Shown here piece by piece: positions 14,927 through 22,501 of a DNA stretch of 64,000 nt (within the stretch, counting starts at the first letter, position 1; each line of letters opens with the position of its first letter). Under the pieces are notes generated by a model. The model made no database searches and was not told the origin of the DNA. It saw nothing but the letters and a program-made list of their open reading frames with translations. The position numbers and the translations under genes were made by a program. This DNA comes from CAZQFV01 sp964613665 (lineage in GTDB: Bacteria; Chloroflexota; Chloroflexia; DTKN01): the NCBI GenBank assembly GCA_964613665.1, contig CAZTIG010000002.1, positions 62,001 through 126,000 on the forward strand, written 5' to 3'.

Positions 14927-17584
14927 ATGGGCACGCACCTGCTGGTCACCAAGCTACTCGCTCCGCCGGTCCGCCCCAACCTGGTGGCACGGCCGCGCCT
15001 GGTGCAGCGGCTGCAGGAGGACCTGCACCTGGGCCGCAAGGTGACCTTGCTCTCCGCGCCGGCCGGCTTTGGCAAGACCACCCTGGTCAGCGAGTGGGTC
15101 AGTGGGCTGGACCGGCCCGCCACCTGGCTCTCGCTCGACGAGGGGGACAACGACCCGGCTCGCTTTCTCACCTACCTGATCGCCGCGCTGCAAAAGATCG
15201 CCCCCGACATCGGCCGAACCGCGCAGGGGTTCCTGTCCGCGCCGCAGCTGCCGCCGCCCGGATCGCTCCTGGCCCTGCTCATCAACGATTTGGCCACCGC
15301 CCCCGGCCCATTTCTGCTGATCCTGGACGACTTCCAGGCTATCAGCAGCCCGCTGATCCACAGCGCCATCGAGTTCCTGATCGAGCACCAGCCGCCCTTG
15401 CTCCACCTGGTCCTGCTGACGCGCCAGGACCCGGCCCTGCCCCTGGCCCGCTGGCGGGCCCGCGGCCAGATGGACGAGATCCGCGAGCGCGAGCTGCGTT
15501 TCACGGAGGAGGAGGCCGCCTCCTTTTTCCGACAGACCATGGGCCTGCGGGTATCCCCGGCCACAGCCGCAGCGCTGGAGGCCCGCACCGAAGGCTGGGT
15601 CACCGGCCTGCAGCTGGCCGCCCTGGCCTTTCAGGAAAAGCCCGAGGATACCGGGGCTTTTGTCGTCGCCTTCAGCGGCGACAACCGCTACGTGATGGAC
15701 TACCTGGTAGCCGAGGTGCTCCAGCGCCAGCCTCCGGGCGTGCGCCAGTTCCTGCAGCAGACGGCCATCCTCGATCGCCTGACCGCCCCCCTCTGCGACG
15801 CGCTGACGGGCCGGAATGACAGCCAGGCCCTTCTCGAGCAGTTGGAGCGGGCCAATCTCTTCCTTATCCCCCTGGACCAGCGGCGTGAGTGGTACCGCTA
15901 CCACCGCCTGCTGGGAGAGGTCCTACGGGCGGCTCTTGGCCCGGCGGAGTCGGCCCTCCTGCACCGCCGGGCCATGGGCTGGTACGAGTCCCAGGGGTCT
16001 CTGAGCCAGGCAATGCAGCATGCCCGCGCCTACGCCTCCGTGACCGGGGACTCGTCGGAAGTCGAGCGCCTGCTCCGCCTGGCGGCGGAGGACACTCTCC
16101 TGAGCGGCGGAGTGATGACCGTGCAGGGATGGTTGGATGCGTTGCCGGACGGGCGCGTGCGCTCCGATGGGGACCTGGCGGCCCTGCGGGGGTGGGTCCT
16201 GGCCCTCAATGGCCAGCTGCCGCAGGCGGAGGAGTACGTCGGGGTAGCCGAGGCCGTTTTCCGCCAGCAGGTCCCGCCGCCGGCGGGGATGGGCAAGCTC
16301 CTGGTCCTGCGCAGCTTCCTGTCCCTCATGTACCGCCAGGACTATGCCGGCACGGTCGAGGCGGCCAGGGCCGCGCTGGAGATCCTGCCGCCCGACCAAT
16401 TGCGTTGGCGTGTCATCGCCCTCTGGACGATGGCCGAATCGCTGGAAGGGTTGGGCCACATCGCCGAGACGATCAGCGCCTTCCGCGAGGCGTGGCGCGC
16501 CGGCTTGGCGGCCGGCAACCAGATCTCGGTCACCATGGTCGAGATGTCCCTGGCGCTGGCGCTGAACAACCACGGGCAGCGCCACGAGGCGGTCGCCTTC
16601 TGCCAGGAAGCCATCAGCCGCTACACCGACGCGGCCGGCCGGCTATCACCGATGGCCGGCCTGGTCTACAGCCGGCTGGGGATGTTGCACTATGAGGCCA
16701 ACCAACTCGAGATGGCCCGCGACTGCTACGAGCGCAGCATGATCCTCGCCCGGCAGATCGGCCTGGAGGCTTTTACTGCCGTCGCCTACGGGCTGGCCGC
16801 ACCGACGCTGTTCGCGCAGGGGGAGGTCGACGCCGCCCTGCAGGCCCTGCAGCGGGCCAATCAGCTGGCCACCCAGACTGGTTTCTCCGATGCCGAGTGG
16901 TCCCGCGCCTGGGAGGCCCACCTACGCTTCAGGCGGGGCGACCGGCTCTTTGCCCTGCACTGGGCCGAGGCCGCCGGCCTATCGGTGGACGACCCGCCGC
17001 AGTACCTGCGCCTGGACCACCATCTGCTCTACTGCCGCCTGCTGCTGGCCCAGGGCCGCGCCGCCGAGGCCCAGCGCCTGCTGGACCGCCTGGAGCGCTT
17101 TACCCAGGAGCACGGCCTCTTCCGGCCACTGATCACCGTGCACATCGTGCAGGCGCTGGCCGCGGAAGCGGCGGGCCAGCGGCAGGCCGCCCGCGACTAC
17201 CTCTCGCGGGCCCTCGTCCTGGCCGCACCCCAGGACTATGTCCGCGCCTTCCTCGACGAGGACGAGCGGACGATCGCCCTGCTGCCCGAGGTCCGCCCAG
17301 CTGCCCCGGCCTTCGTGGACCAGCTCCTGGCCCACGCCGGGGTCTCGCCAGCGCCCCGTCGCGCCGCCGCCCAGCCGCTGATCGAGCCCCTCAGCGAGCG
17401 CGAGTTGGAGGTGCTGGGGCTGATCGCGGCCGGCCTGAGCAACCCGGAGATCGCCGACCGGCTGGTCATCTCCCTGGGCACGGTCAAGCGGCACGTCAAC
17501 CACATCTACGGCAAGCTGGCGGTGCGCAGCCGCACCCAGGCCATCGCCAAGGCCCGCGCCCTGCGGCTGCTGGAGGGATCGTAG
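14927..17584 (+). CDS. MalT-type LuxR-family transcriptional activator
   Basis: 885 aa STAND ATPase regulator. The N-terminal NTPase has Walker A SAPAGFGKTTLVSEW and Walker B LLILDDFQAI (residues 40-150). Arg-rich sensor regions, a winged-helix region and TPR-like helices follow (about 400-780). The LuxR HTH lies at the C-terminus: PLSERELEVLGLIAAGLSNP and LVISLGTVKRHVNHIYGKL. MalT-type proteins bind short direct repeats after ligand and ATP binding. Clusters of GGGCTATT direct repeats lie just upstream and at nearby genes, making it the leading candidate to read them. Inducer unknown. The ATG at 14927 has GAGGGG upstream. Confidence 0.9.
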   Translation: MGTHLLVTKLLAPPVRPNLVARPRLVQRLQEDLHLGRKVTLLSAPAGFGKTTLVSEWVSGLDRPATWLSLDEGDNDPARFLTYLIAALQKIAPDIGRTAQGFLSAPQLPPPGSLLALLINDLATAPGPFLLILDDFQAISSPLIHSAIEFLIEHQPPLLHLVLLTRQDPALPLARWRARGQMDEIRERELRFTEEEAASFFRQTMGLRVSPATAAALEARTEGWVTGLQLAALAFQEKPEDTGAFVVAFSGDNRYVMDYLVAEVLQRQPPGVRQFLQQTAILDRLTAPLCDALTGRNDSQALLEQLERANLFLIPLDQRREWYRYHRLLGEVLRAALGPAESALLHRRAMGWYESQGSLSQAMQHARAYASVTGDSSEVERLLRLAAEDTLLSGGVMTVQGWLDALPDGRVRSDGDLAALRGWVLALNGQLPQAEEYVGVAEAVFRQQVPPPAGMGKLLVLRSFLSLMYRQDYAGTVEAARAALEILPPDQLRWRVIALWTMAESLEGLGHIAETISAFREAWRAGLAAGNQISVTMVEMSLALALNNHGQRHEAVAFCQEAISRYTDAAGRLSPMAGLVYSRLGMLHYEANQLEMARDCYERSMILARQIGLEAFTAVAYGLAAPTLFAQGEVDAALQALQRANQLATQTGFSDAEWSRAWEAHLRFRRGDRLFALHWAEAAGLSVDDPPQYLRLDHHLLYCRLLLAQGRAAEAQRLLDRLERFTQEHGLFRPLITVHIVQALAAEAAGQRQAARDYLSRALVLAAPQDYVRAFLDEDERTIALLPEVRPAAPAFVDQLLAHAGVSPAPRRAAAQPLIEPLSERELEVLGLIAAGLSNPEIADRLVISLGTVKRHVNHIYGKLAVRSRTQAIAKARALRLLEGS

Positions 17585-17612
17585 GACTTTACGCCTTCGC
17601 TCGGGTCGAGTA

Positions 17613-18179
17613 CTAGCGCCTCTCCCAACGAACGATATACTCACCGTAGCCTTTGCCCTCCCCGATGGAGGTCTTGACTTCGAAGGAGTAACTCCTCACC
17701 CGCATGGCCTCCAGGGCCTTTTCCCACCAACCCCGGAACGAGATCTCCAGGATGCGGTCCCCCTTTCCGAATCCGCTGTAGGTCACGAGTGCTTCACCAG
17801 GTCCGACGATCTGGACCTGGGCTGACACGCCCCGGAAGTAGGTCCCGGTGATCCTGGCCATTTGCCCGACAAGAGCCTCTGGGGAACCCAGGCTGAGAAA
17901 CGCTCGGTAGATGAGATTGAACTGCTCCTCCATGGAGGGGTAGATGAGTTCCCGTAGATGGGCATCCTCGTCGCCCCTGTAGAGCTCCTTGAGGATTGCC
18001 TCGCTGAGATGAACGTAGTAGTCCAGAGGGTACCATTGGCTGGACCAGACCGGGCCGGTGAGCGCCGCCTGCTCCTCCTGGCTCAACAGGGCGACTACTC
18101 TCTGGAAGGACTCCTCGCCATAGATCTTCAGAATCATCTTCTTCCCTATGTCCAGGGTCGAGCCTTTTATCTCCGCCAT
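17613..18179 (-). CDS. Conserved protein resembling the TIGR02265/DUF2378 family
   Basis: 188 aa. It starts MAEIKGSTLDIGKKMILKIY, with a helical N-terminal half (WYPLDYYVHLSEAILKELYR) and a beta-rich C-terminal half (LVTYSGFGKGDRILEISFRG). The layout resembles myxobacterial TIGR02265 proteins and, more distantly, heme-NO-binding folds; no heme His can be assigned. Function unknown. Convergent with the LuxR gene (28 bp gap). It has its own promoter and AGGAG ribosome site. Confidence 0.7.
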   Translation of the reverse strand: MAEIKGSTLDIGKKMILKIYGEESFQRVVALLSQEEQAALTGPVWSSQWYPLDYYVHLSEAILKELYRGDEDAHLRELIYPSMEEQFNLIYRAFLSLGSPEALVGQMARITGTYFRGVSAQVQIVGPGEALVTYSGFGKGDRILEISFRGWWEKALEAMRVRSYSFEVKTSIGEGKGYGEYIVRWERR

Positions 18180-18304
18180 GTGCTCTCCTGATGGGCCTTC
18201 CCGTGCCAGCCGCGCTCTGCAAGCCTATGGCCTTTCCCCGCCGCGCGGCGACACCCGCGCGGCCCTTGCACGGCCGCTGCGGGCATTTGCACGACGCTGT
18301 CCGC

Positions 18305-18333
18305 ATTATAGCAGGCAGGGGCTTGTGGGTCAA
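18305..18333 (-). promoter_or_regulatory. Promoter of the 17613-18179 gene
   Basis: TTGACC (18333-18328), 17 bp, TATAAT (18310-18305) on the minus strand with TGC before the -10. The leader is about 120 nt. Confidence 0.7.
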
Positions 18334-18631
18334 ACACTCGCCGTTGCCGACACGGCGATATCAAGGTTGCGCCGATGCACAGCGGATGGCAAGTGCCCGG
18401 CCGGCGTACAGTGCGGCATGGCCGTACCATTGCCGTGTCCCTGGATGTGCGGCGTCGGGCCGTTGCGGGAGCCGGGCACTTGCCGGTCAAGGCCGGCGAC
18501 TTTGGTTCGGCCGTGCGTTGCCGAAAGGGCTGGAGGAAGGAGGGAGAGAGGATGGAACATCATCCCCGCGAGATGGTCGCCGCCGAGATCGAGGCCTTTT
18601 CCCCACCGCTCCTGGGCAGGGGAGCATCGTG

Positions 18632-18845
18632 TGACCGGCAGAAAGGCCTTGTTCGCGAGCAGGAGAAGCCCGCTTGCCTGAGGAAGAACGGTTCGTCTCC
18701 GCAGGGCAGAAGGTCTGGCTGCTCGGGGAATGCGGGTGGCTTCCTCAGCGGAGAAGGTGTATCTGCTCCAGGAAGGAAAGCTTGTCTCCTATAGGAAGGC
18801 AAGTTTGTTTCCTATAGGATGGAAGCCCCTTTCGGGGCTGAGAAC
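18632..18845. repeat. Degenerate tandem repeat array, about 23-24 nt units
   Basis: About eight units resembling CTTGTCTCCTATAGGAAGGC. The two best copies (18778-18800 and 18801-18823) are 23 nt apart, and each contains the palindrome TCCTATAGGA. Earlier units are progressively diverged (TGCTCCAGGAAGG, CCTCAGCGGAGAAGG and so on). It ends in a hairpin AGCCCC-TTTC-GGGGCT. The 18334-19107 stretch holds no gene I can support apart from this array. Confidence 0.6.
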
Positions 18846-18868
18846 AGGCCGGCAGGGCCTTCCATCTC

Positions 18869-18892
18869 GTAGCCCGGGCGTTTACGCTCGGG
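18869..18892. repeat. Palindromic element upstream of the MFS gene
   Basis: GTAGCCCGGGCG-TTTA-CGCTCGGGC forms a hairpin with 9-bp arms and one G/A mismatch. A related palindrome begins exactly at the premature stop of the MFS gene (20364), and a third relative lies near 24287. Confidence 0.5.
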
Positions 18893-19107
18893 CGGGGCCG
18901 GCCGGCAGGGCGCCGCCCGGAGAGCAGGTCCCGTTTTGGGCAATCACCAGTTCGCCGCGAGGCGGCGGGAGGATAGCAGCCCCTACACCCTCCAATGTAC
19001 CGCCGGATGCACCCCGCGGTGGATGTGGCTGCACCGGGTGGGGTGGTATGCTGGGTCCAGAGACAGACGGGGGAACTCGCCCGAGAATCAGACCGCGGGG
19101 GTGGCCC

Positions 19108-19227
19108 ATGTTGGACAGAACGCTCTACAAGCGCGGGCAGATGGCGGTGGGGCTCTACGCGTGGCTGATGCTGCCCATGGACGTCCTCTGGCCGGCCGCG
19201 ATCGCCTGGACAGGGAGGACGTCATGA
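19108..19227 (+). CDS. Small membrane peptide coupled to the MFS gene
   Basis: 39 aa: a short basic N-terminus (MLDRTLYKRGQ), one hydrophobic helix (MAVGLYAWLMLPMDVLWPAA) and a polar tail. Its stop overlaps the MFS start (ATGA), the usual sign of translational coupling. A GGGGGTGG lies upstream. Could be a real small membrane protein or a leader that couples translation. No homologue recognised. Confidence 0.5.
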   Translation: MLDRTLYKRGQMAVGLYAWLMLPMDVLWPAAIAWTGRTS

Positions 19228-20366
19228 GCGACGTGCCGGCCGGCGGCGGTCCTGTCCGCACCCTGCTGCGCAGCCGGGCGTTTTGCCTGCTGGTGGCGGG
19301 CGAGCTCTTCTGGCAGCTCGGCAACCAGTTCTACCTGATCGCCCTGCCGTGGCTGGTGCTGCGGCTGACCGGCGATGCCGCCGCCCTGGGCCAGGTGCTG
19401 CTGCTGTCCGGCGTGCCGCGCTTCGCCTTCATGCCCCTCGGCGGGGCCCTGAGCGACCGCGTCTCGCCGCGGGCGCTGCTGCTTGTGGCGAACGCCGCCC
19501 GCACGGCCCTGGTGGCCCTACTGGCCGGGCTGGTGCTGAGCGGGCGGGTGGAGGTGGGCATGCTCTACGCCTTCAGCCTGGCCTACGGGCTTGTGGAGGC
19601 GCTCTCCTACCCGGCGCGCAGCGCGATCGCGCCGCTGCTGGCGCCGCCCGAGCAGCTGCTGACGGCCAACTCACTGACCTATGGCGTGGAAAAGATCGGC
19701 GGGCTGGTGGGGCCAGCCCTGGCCGGGCTGCTGATCGCCGGGCTGGGCGGCGCGGCACAGGACGCCGGCCTGGCGGCCGACCTGCCCGGGACCGGCGCGG
19801 CCCTGGTGGTGGACGCCCTGGCGACAGGCCTGGCGACGGTGCTGCTGGCGCTGCTGCCGCGGCGGCGGCCCCAGCCCAAAGGGCCCGGTCGCCCGGCCGC
19901 GGCCGACCTGCTCTCCTCGATCAAGCAGGGCCTGGTCTACCTCTGGCGCCACGGCACGCTGCGCACCCTCGTCCTGATCGTCGCCGCGATCAACCTCTTC
20001 ACCACCGGCCCGCTCTACCTGGGCCTGCCGGTGCTGGCAGATGCGCGGCTCCCCGGTGGCGCAGCGGCTCTGGGCCTGCTGACCTCGGCTCTCGGCGCCG
20101 GGGCGCTGCTGGGCACGGCGCTGGCCGGCCTGCGGCCCCGGCCAGTGCCGCGCCGGCTGGGCCTGGTGCTGGCCCTGGTCGTCGGCGTGAGCGCCGGCGG
20201 CGTCCTCCTGCTCGGGCTGGCCTCGTCCACCATCAGCGCTGCCCTGGTCGCGCTGGGGATCGGGGCCTTTTTGAACTATGTCCAGGTCACCGTGGTCACC
20301 TGGATGCAGGTCTGCACCCCCCGGGCGCTGATGGGGCGGGTGATGAGCCTGGTAACGCTCAAGTAG
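19224..20366 (+). CDS. MFS efflux transporter, 3'-truncated
   Basis: 380 aa. Major facilitator of the drug-efflux/enterobactin-exporter-like type. The opening TM1 is FCLLVAGELFWQLGNQFYLI; the motif-A loop is FMPLGGALSDRVSPRALLL; motif C-like GGLVGPALAGLL. The protein ends abruptly at GRVMSLVTLK, where homologues continue for about 30-50 residues through the last helix. The TAG stop coincides with the start of a palindromic element. Probably non-functional or altered. Substrate unknown. Confidence 0.8.
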   Translation: MSDVPAGGGPVRTLLRSRAFCLLVAGELFWQLGNQFYLIALPWLVLRLTGDAAALGQVLLLSGVPRFAFMPLGGALSDRVSPRALLLVANAARTALVALLAGLVLSGRVEVGMLYAFSLAYGLVEALSYPARSAIAPLLAPPEQLLTANSLTYGVEKIGGLVGPALAGLLIAGLGGAAQDAGLAADLPGTGAALVVDALATGLATVLLALLPRRRPQPKGPGRPAAADLLSSIKQGLVYLWRHGTLRTLVLIVAAINLFTTGPLYLGLPVLADARLPGGAAALGLLTSALGAGALLGTALAGLRPRPVPRRLGLVLALVVGVSAGGVLLLGLASSTISAALVALGIGAFLNYVQVTVVTWMQVCTPRALMGRVMSLVTLK

Positions 20367-20394
20367 CCCGGCGGATGCCTGTCCGCCCGGGCCG
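20364..20394. repeat. Palindromic element at the truncated end of the MFS gene
   Basis: GTAGCCCGGCGGATGCC then TGTCCGCCCGGGC: arms GGCGGA/TCCGCC extended by flanking G/C pairs. A close relative (GCCCGGCGGATGTCGCC then CTGTCCGCG) lies at about 24287-24315. Confidence 0.5.
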
Positions 20395-20444
20395 GGCCGC
20401 TATTGGGCTGGGCCGATGTGGGCACAGGCTCCGCCCTCGCAGCA

Positions 20445-21164
20445 CTAGAGATAGACCCTCTCGATTCCCTGCACATATTTCGAGCTACGCGTCACCCGAA
20501 AGGGAAAGAAACTGGCCACCCGGCCGGCCTGCGTTTCCGCGTCGACCTCGTACTTGAGCTCCACGACCACGCTCCACGGATCCGCCTGCCGGTGCACAAA
20601 GCGGCTGCCGAGGGCATCGTGGGCGCGGTAAAAGGCCAGTTCCGAGTCCAGCGTCAGCCGGAAGCGGCCGTCCCGCGAGACGTAGTAGCGGCGCAGGTAG
20701 CGGTTGAGCAGCACTGCGTGCAGGCCGCGCAGCCCGTGCTGCACGGCCGCCGGCAGCTCCGAACTCGCCGCCGCCTGCTGCCAGCGGCGATCGTCAAAGC
20801 CCTCGTCCAGGGTGAAGCCGGCCAGCGGGTAGGTGTGCTTCCGCCCCACCAGCCCGTCCCTGACCTTGAACTCGAGCAGCGGCCGGCCGATCTCGCCCCG
20901 CGGCTCCCCATACCAGCGCAGGCGCACCTTGCGCCGCCGAACCGCGCCGTGCACGTTGTCGTAATAGTTCTCCAGGTCGACCGTGTCCAGGTAGAGGTTG
21001 TTGACGTAGCGCGGCGGATAGGGCGCGTAGAACATGCCCGGGTGCAGCCGGACGACGGCCCTCACCTGGGGCAGCGTCATCTCCTGCACCAGGAACTTGC
21101 GCTCGTAGCGCTCCGCCCGCAGCGGCGTGTAGCCCGCTCCACCGACCGGCACGGCTGCCCCCAT
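20445..21164 (-). CDS. VTC-domain protein (putative polyphosphate polymerase domain)
   Basis: 239 aa. Triphosphate-tunnel fold of the VTC4 type. It contains RAERYERKFLVQ, YVNNLYLDTVDLENYYDN, RRRKVRLRWYG, PLLEFKVRDGLVGRKHTYPL, LNRYLRRYYVSRDG and VVVELKYEVD, i.e. the alternating basic and Glu residues of the tunnel. Fungal VTC4 makes polyphosphate from ATP; bacterial members are mostly uncharacterised. The start overlaps the stop of the DUF4956 gene by one base (TGATG), so it is co-translated. Confidence 0.88.
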   Translation of the reverse strand: MGAAVPVGGAGYTPLRAERYERKFLVQEMTLPQVRAVVRLHPGMFYAPYPPRYVNNLYLDTVDLENYYDNVHGAVRRRKVRLRWYGEPRGEIGRPLLEFKVRDGLVGRKHTYPLAGFTLDEGFDDRRWQQAAASSELPAAVQHGLRGLHAVLLNRYLRRYYVSRDGRFRLTLDSELAFYRAHDALGSRFVHRQADPWSVVVELKYEVDAETQAGRVASFFPFRVTRSSKYVQGIERVYL

Positions 21165-22501
21165 CACCAGACCCCCTTGTTGTCCAGGAACGAGATCTCG
21201 ATGGACGGCGCCAGGGCCTGCAGCGCCGCCCGCGCCCGCTCCAGGTCGGCGATGTGCCGGAACTCGACCACGAAGGACATCTCCACGACCTCGGCGTTCT
21301 CGTCGTAGCGCAGCAGGCGCAGCTTGGCACAGTGCCTGGCCAGCACCTCCATCACCTGCGGCATGCCCACCTTCTCCGGGGCTCGGCTGGCCACCGCCAG
21401 GTGCAGGTTGACGTCGGCCTGGGTCTGGCGCAGCAGGCGCGCCAGGCCGATGATGGCGATGACCACCAGAAGCGCCGCCAGGGTGACCAGGCGCTGGTTG
21501 TCCCCCAGCCCGATTCCCAGGCTGATGGCGAAGAAGAGATAGGCCAGCTCCTCGGGCTCCTTGATGGCGGCGCGGAAGCGGATGATCGACAGGGCGCCCA
21601 CCAGCCCCAGCGACAGCGCCACCGAGGAGCGCACCACCAGGATGATAAAGGTCGTGGTCACCGTGACCAGCATGAAGTTGGCGGCGAACTTGCGCCGGTT
21701 GGAGAGCGACGCCCCCCAATACACATAGACCCGGCTGAGGATGAACGAGGTGATCACCGCTAGGAGCAGGTTGATGGCGTAGGTGCCGATCTCGAAGGGG
21801 GCGCCCTGGCTGGCGGTCAGCTCGCCGAGCACGGCCTGCCAGGTGCTGGGGGCCGGCGTCGGCGTGGGCAGGACGGCGGTGGGGGCCGGCTGCTGCTCGC
21901 CGGGGGCAATCGGCGCTCCCCCGGCCGGCACCTGCAGGGCGACGTCGTCCAGCTCGGTGGTCCGCCCGCCGTGGGAGACAAAGGTGAGTCCCCCCGGAGG
22001 CAGCGGCGCGGTGTCGCTGGCAGCCAGGTGAACCTGGTCGCCCAGCGCGACGCTGTGCTCTCCGCCCACCAGGACGATCTGCAGCGCGGTCCACTCCGCC
22101 AGGTCGACGCCTTCCAGGGCGGCGCGGGCCAGTTCCTGCGGCTCGCCCGGTGGCGCCGTGCGGAGCAGAACGACATCGTGCTCCGTGATGATCAGCAGGT
22201 AGCCGCCGTTGTCGGCCGCCCGGTAGTTGATGTGCGTCTCACCGGCCCCCGTGCAGCGCAACCGCAGCGTCAGGTCCAGGTCCTGCCAGCCTCCTGGGCG
22301 CGCCGCAAAGTTGCCCGGCCCGATGCGCAGGGCGCCGCCGCTGACCACGACTTCCGGCGAATGTTCCCAGCCCGGCAACTGCAGGTTGTCGAACGTCTCG
22401 TCGAACCCCTCGCCTTGAGCCACCGCGCGGGCGACGAAGAAACCCGTCAGAAGCAGGGCGCCGGCCAGGAGGGCGAACAGGGGGAGCAGCTTGCGCATCA
22501 T
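21164..22501 (-). CDS. DUF4956 membrane protein with extracellular lectin-like domain
   Basis: 445 aa. An N-terminal signal/TM (LFALLAGALLLTGFFVARAV) is followed by a beta-sandwich resembling LamG/3-keto-disaccharide domains (about residues 30-200: WEHSPEVVVSGGALRIG, INYRAADNGGYLLII) and a Pro/Thr linker. The DUF4956 domain follows with four TM helices (FIILVVRSSVALSLGLVGAL, IIRFRAAIKEPEELAYLFF) and a cytosolic ferredoxin-like tail. DUF4956 genes typically neighbour VTC genes. ATG at 22501 directly follows the CotH stop. Confidence 0.85.
   Translation of the reverse strand: MMRKLLPLFALLAGALLLTGFFVARAVAQGEGFDETFDNLQLPGWEHSPEVVVSGGALRIGPGNFAARPGGWQDLDLTLRLRCTGAGETHINYRAADNGGYLLIITEHDVVLLRTAPPGEPQELARAALEGVDLAEWTALQIVLVGGEHSVALGDQVHLAASDTAPLPPGGLTFVSHGGRTTELDDVALQVPAGGAPIAPGEQQPAPTAVLPTPTPAPSTWQAVLGELTASQGAPFEIGTYAINLLLAVITSFILSRVYVYWGASLSNRRKFAANFMLVTVTTTFIILVVRSSVALSLGLVGALSIIRFRAAIKEPEELAYLFFAISLGIGLGDNQRLVTLAALLVVIAIIGLARLLRQTQADVNLHLAVASRAPEKVGMPQVMEVLARHCAKLRLLRYDENAEVVEMSFVVEFRHIADLERARAALQALAPSIEISFLDNKGVW

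Noticed and set aside
18375..18794. Open frames of 80-177 codons across 18148-18845
   Set aside because: They run through the tandem repeat array, no family resemblance, and frames exist in all directions because the repeat unit is near a multiple of three.
18632..18845. CRISPR array
   Set aside because: Units are contiguous and degenerate with no unique spacers, and no cas genes are in the window. The same applies to 53660-54005.
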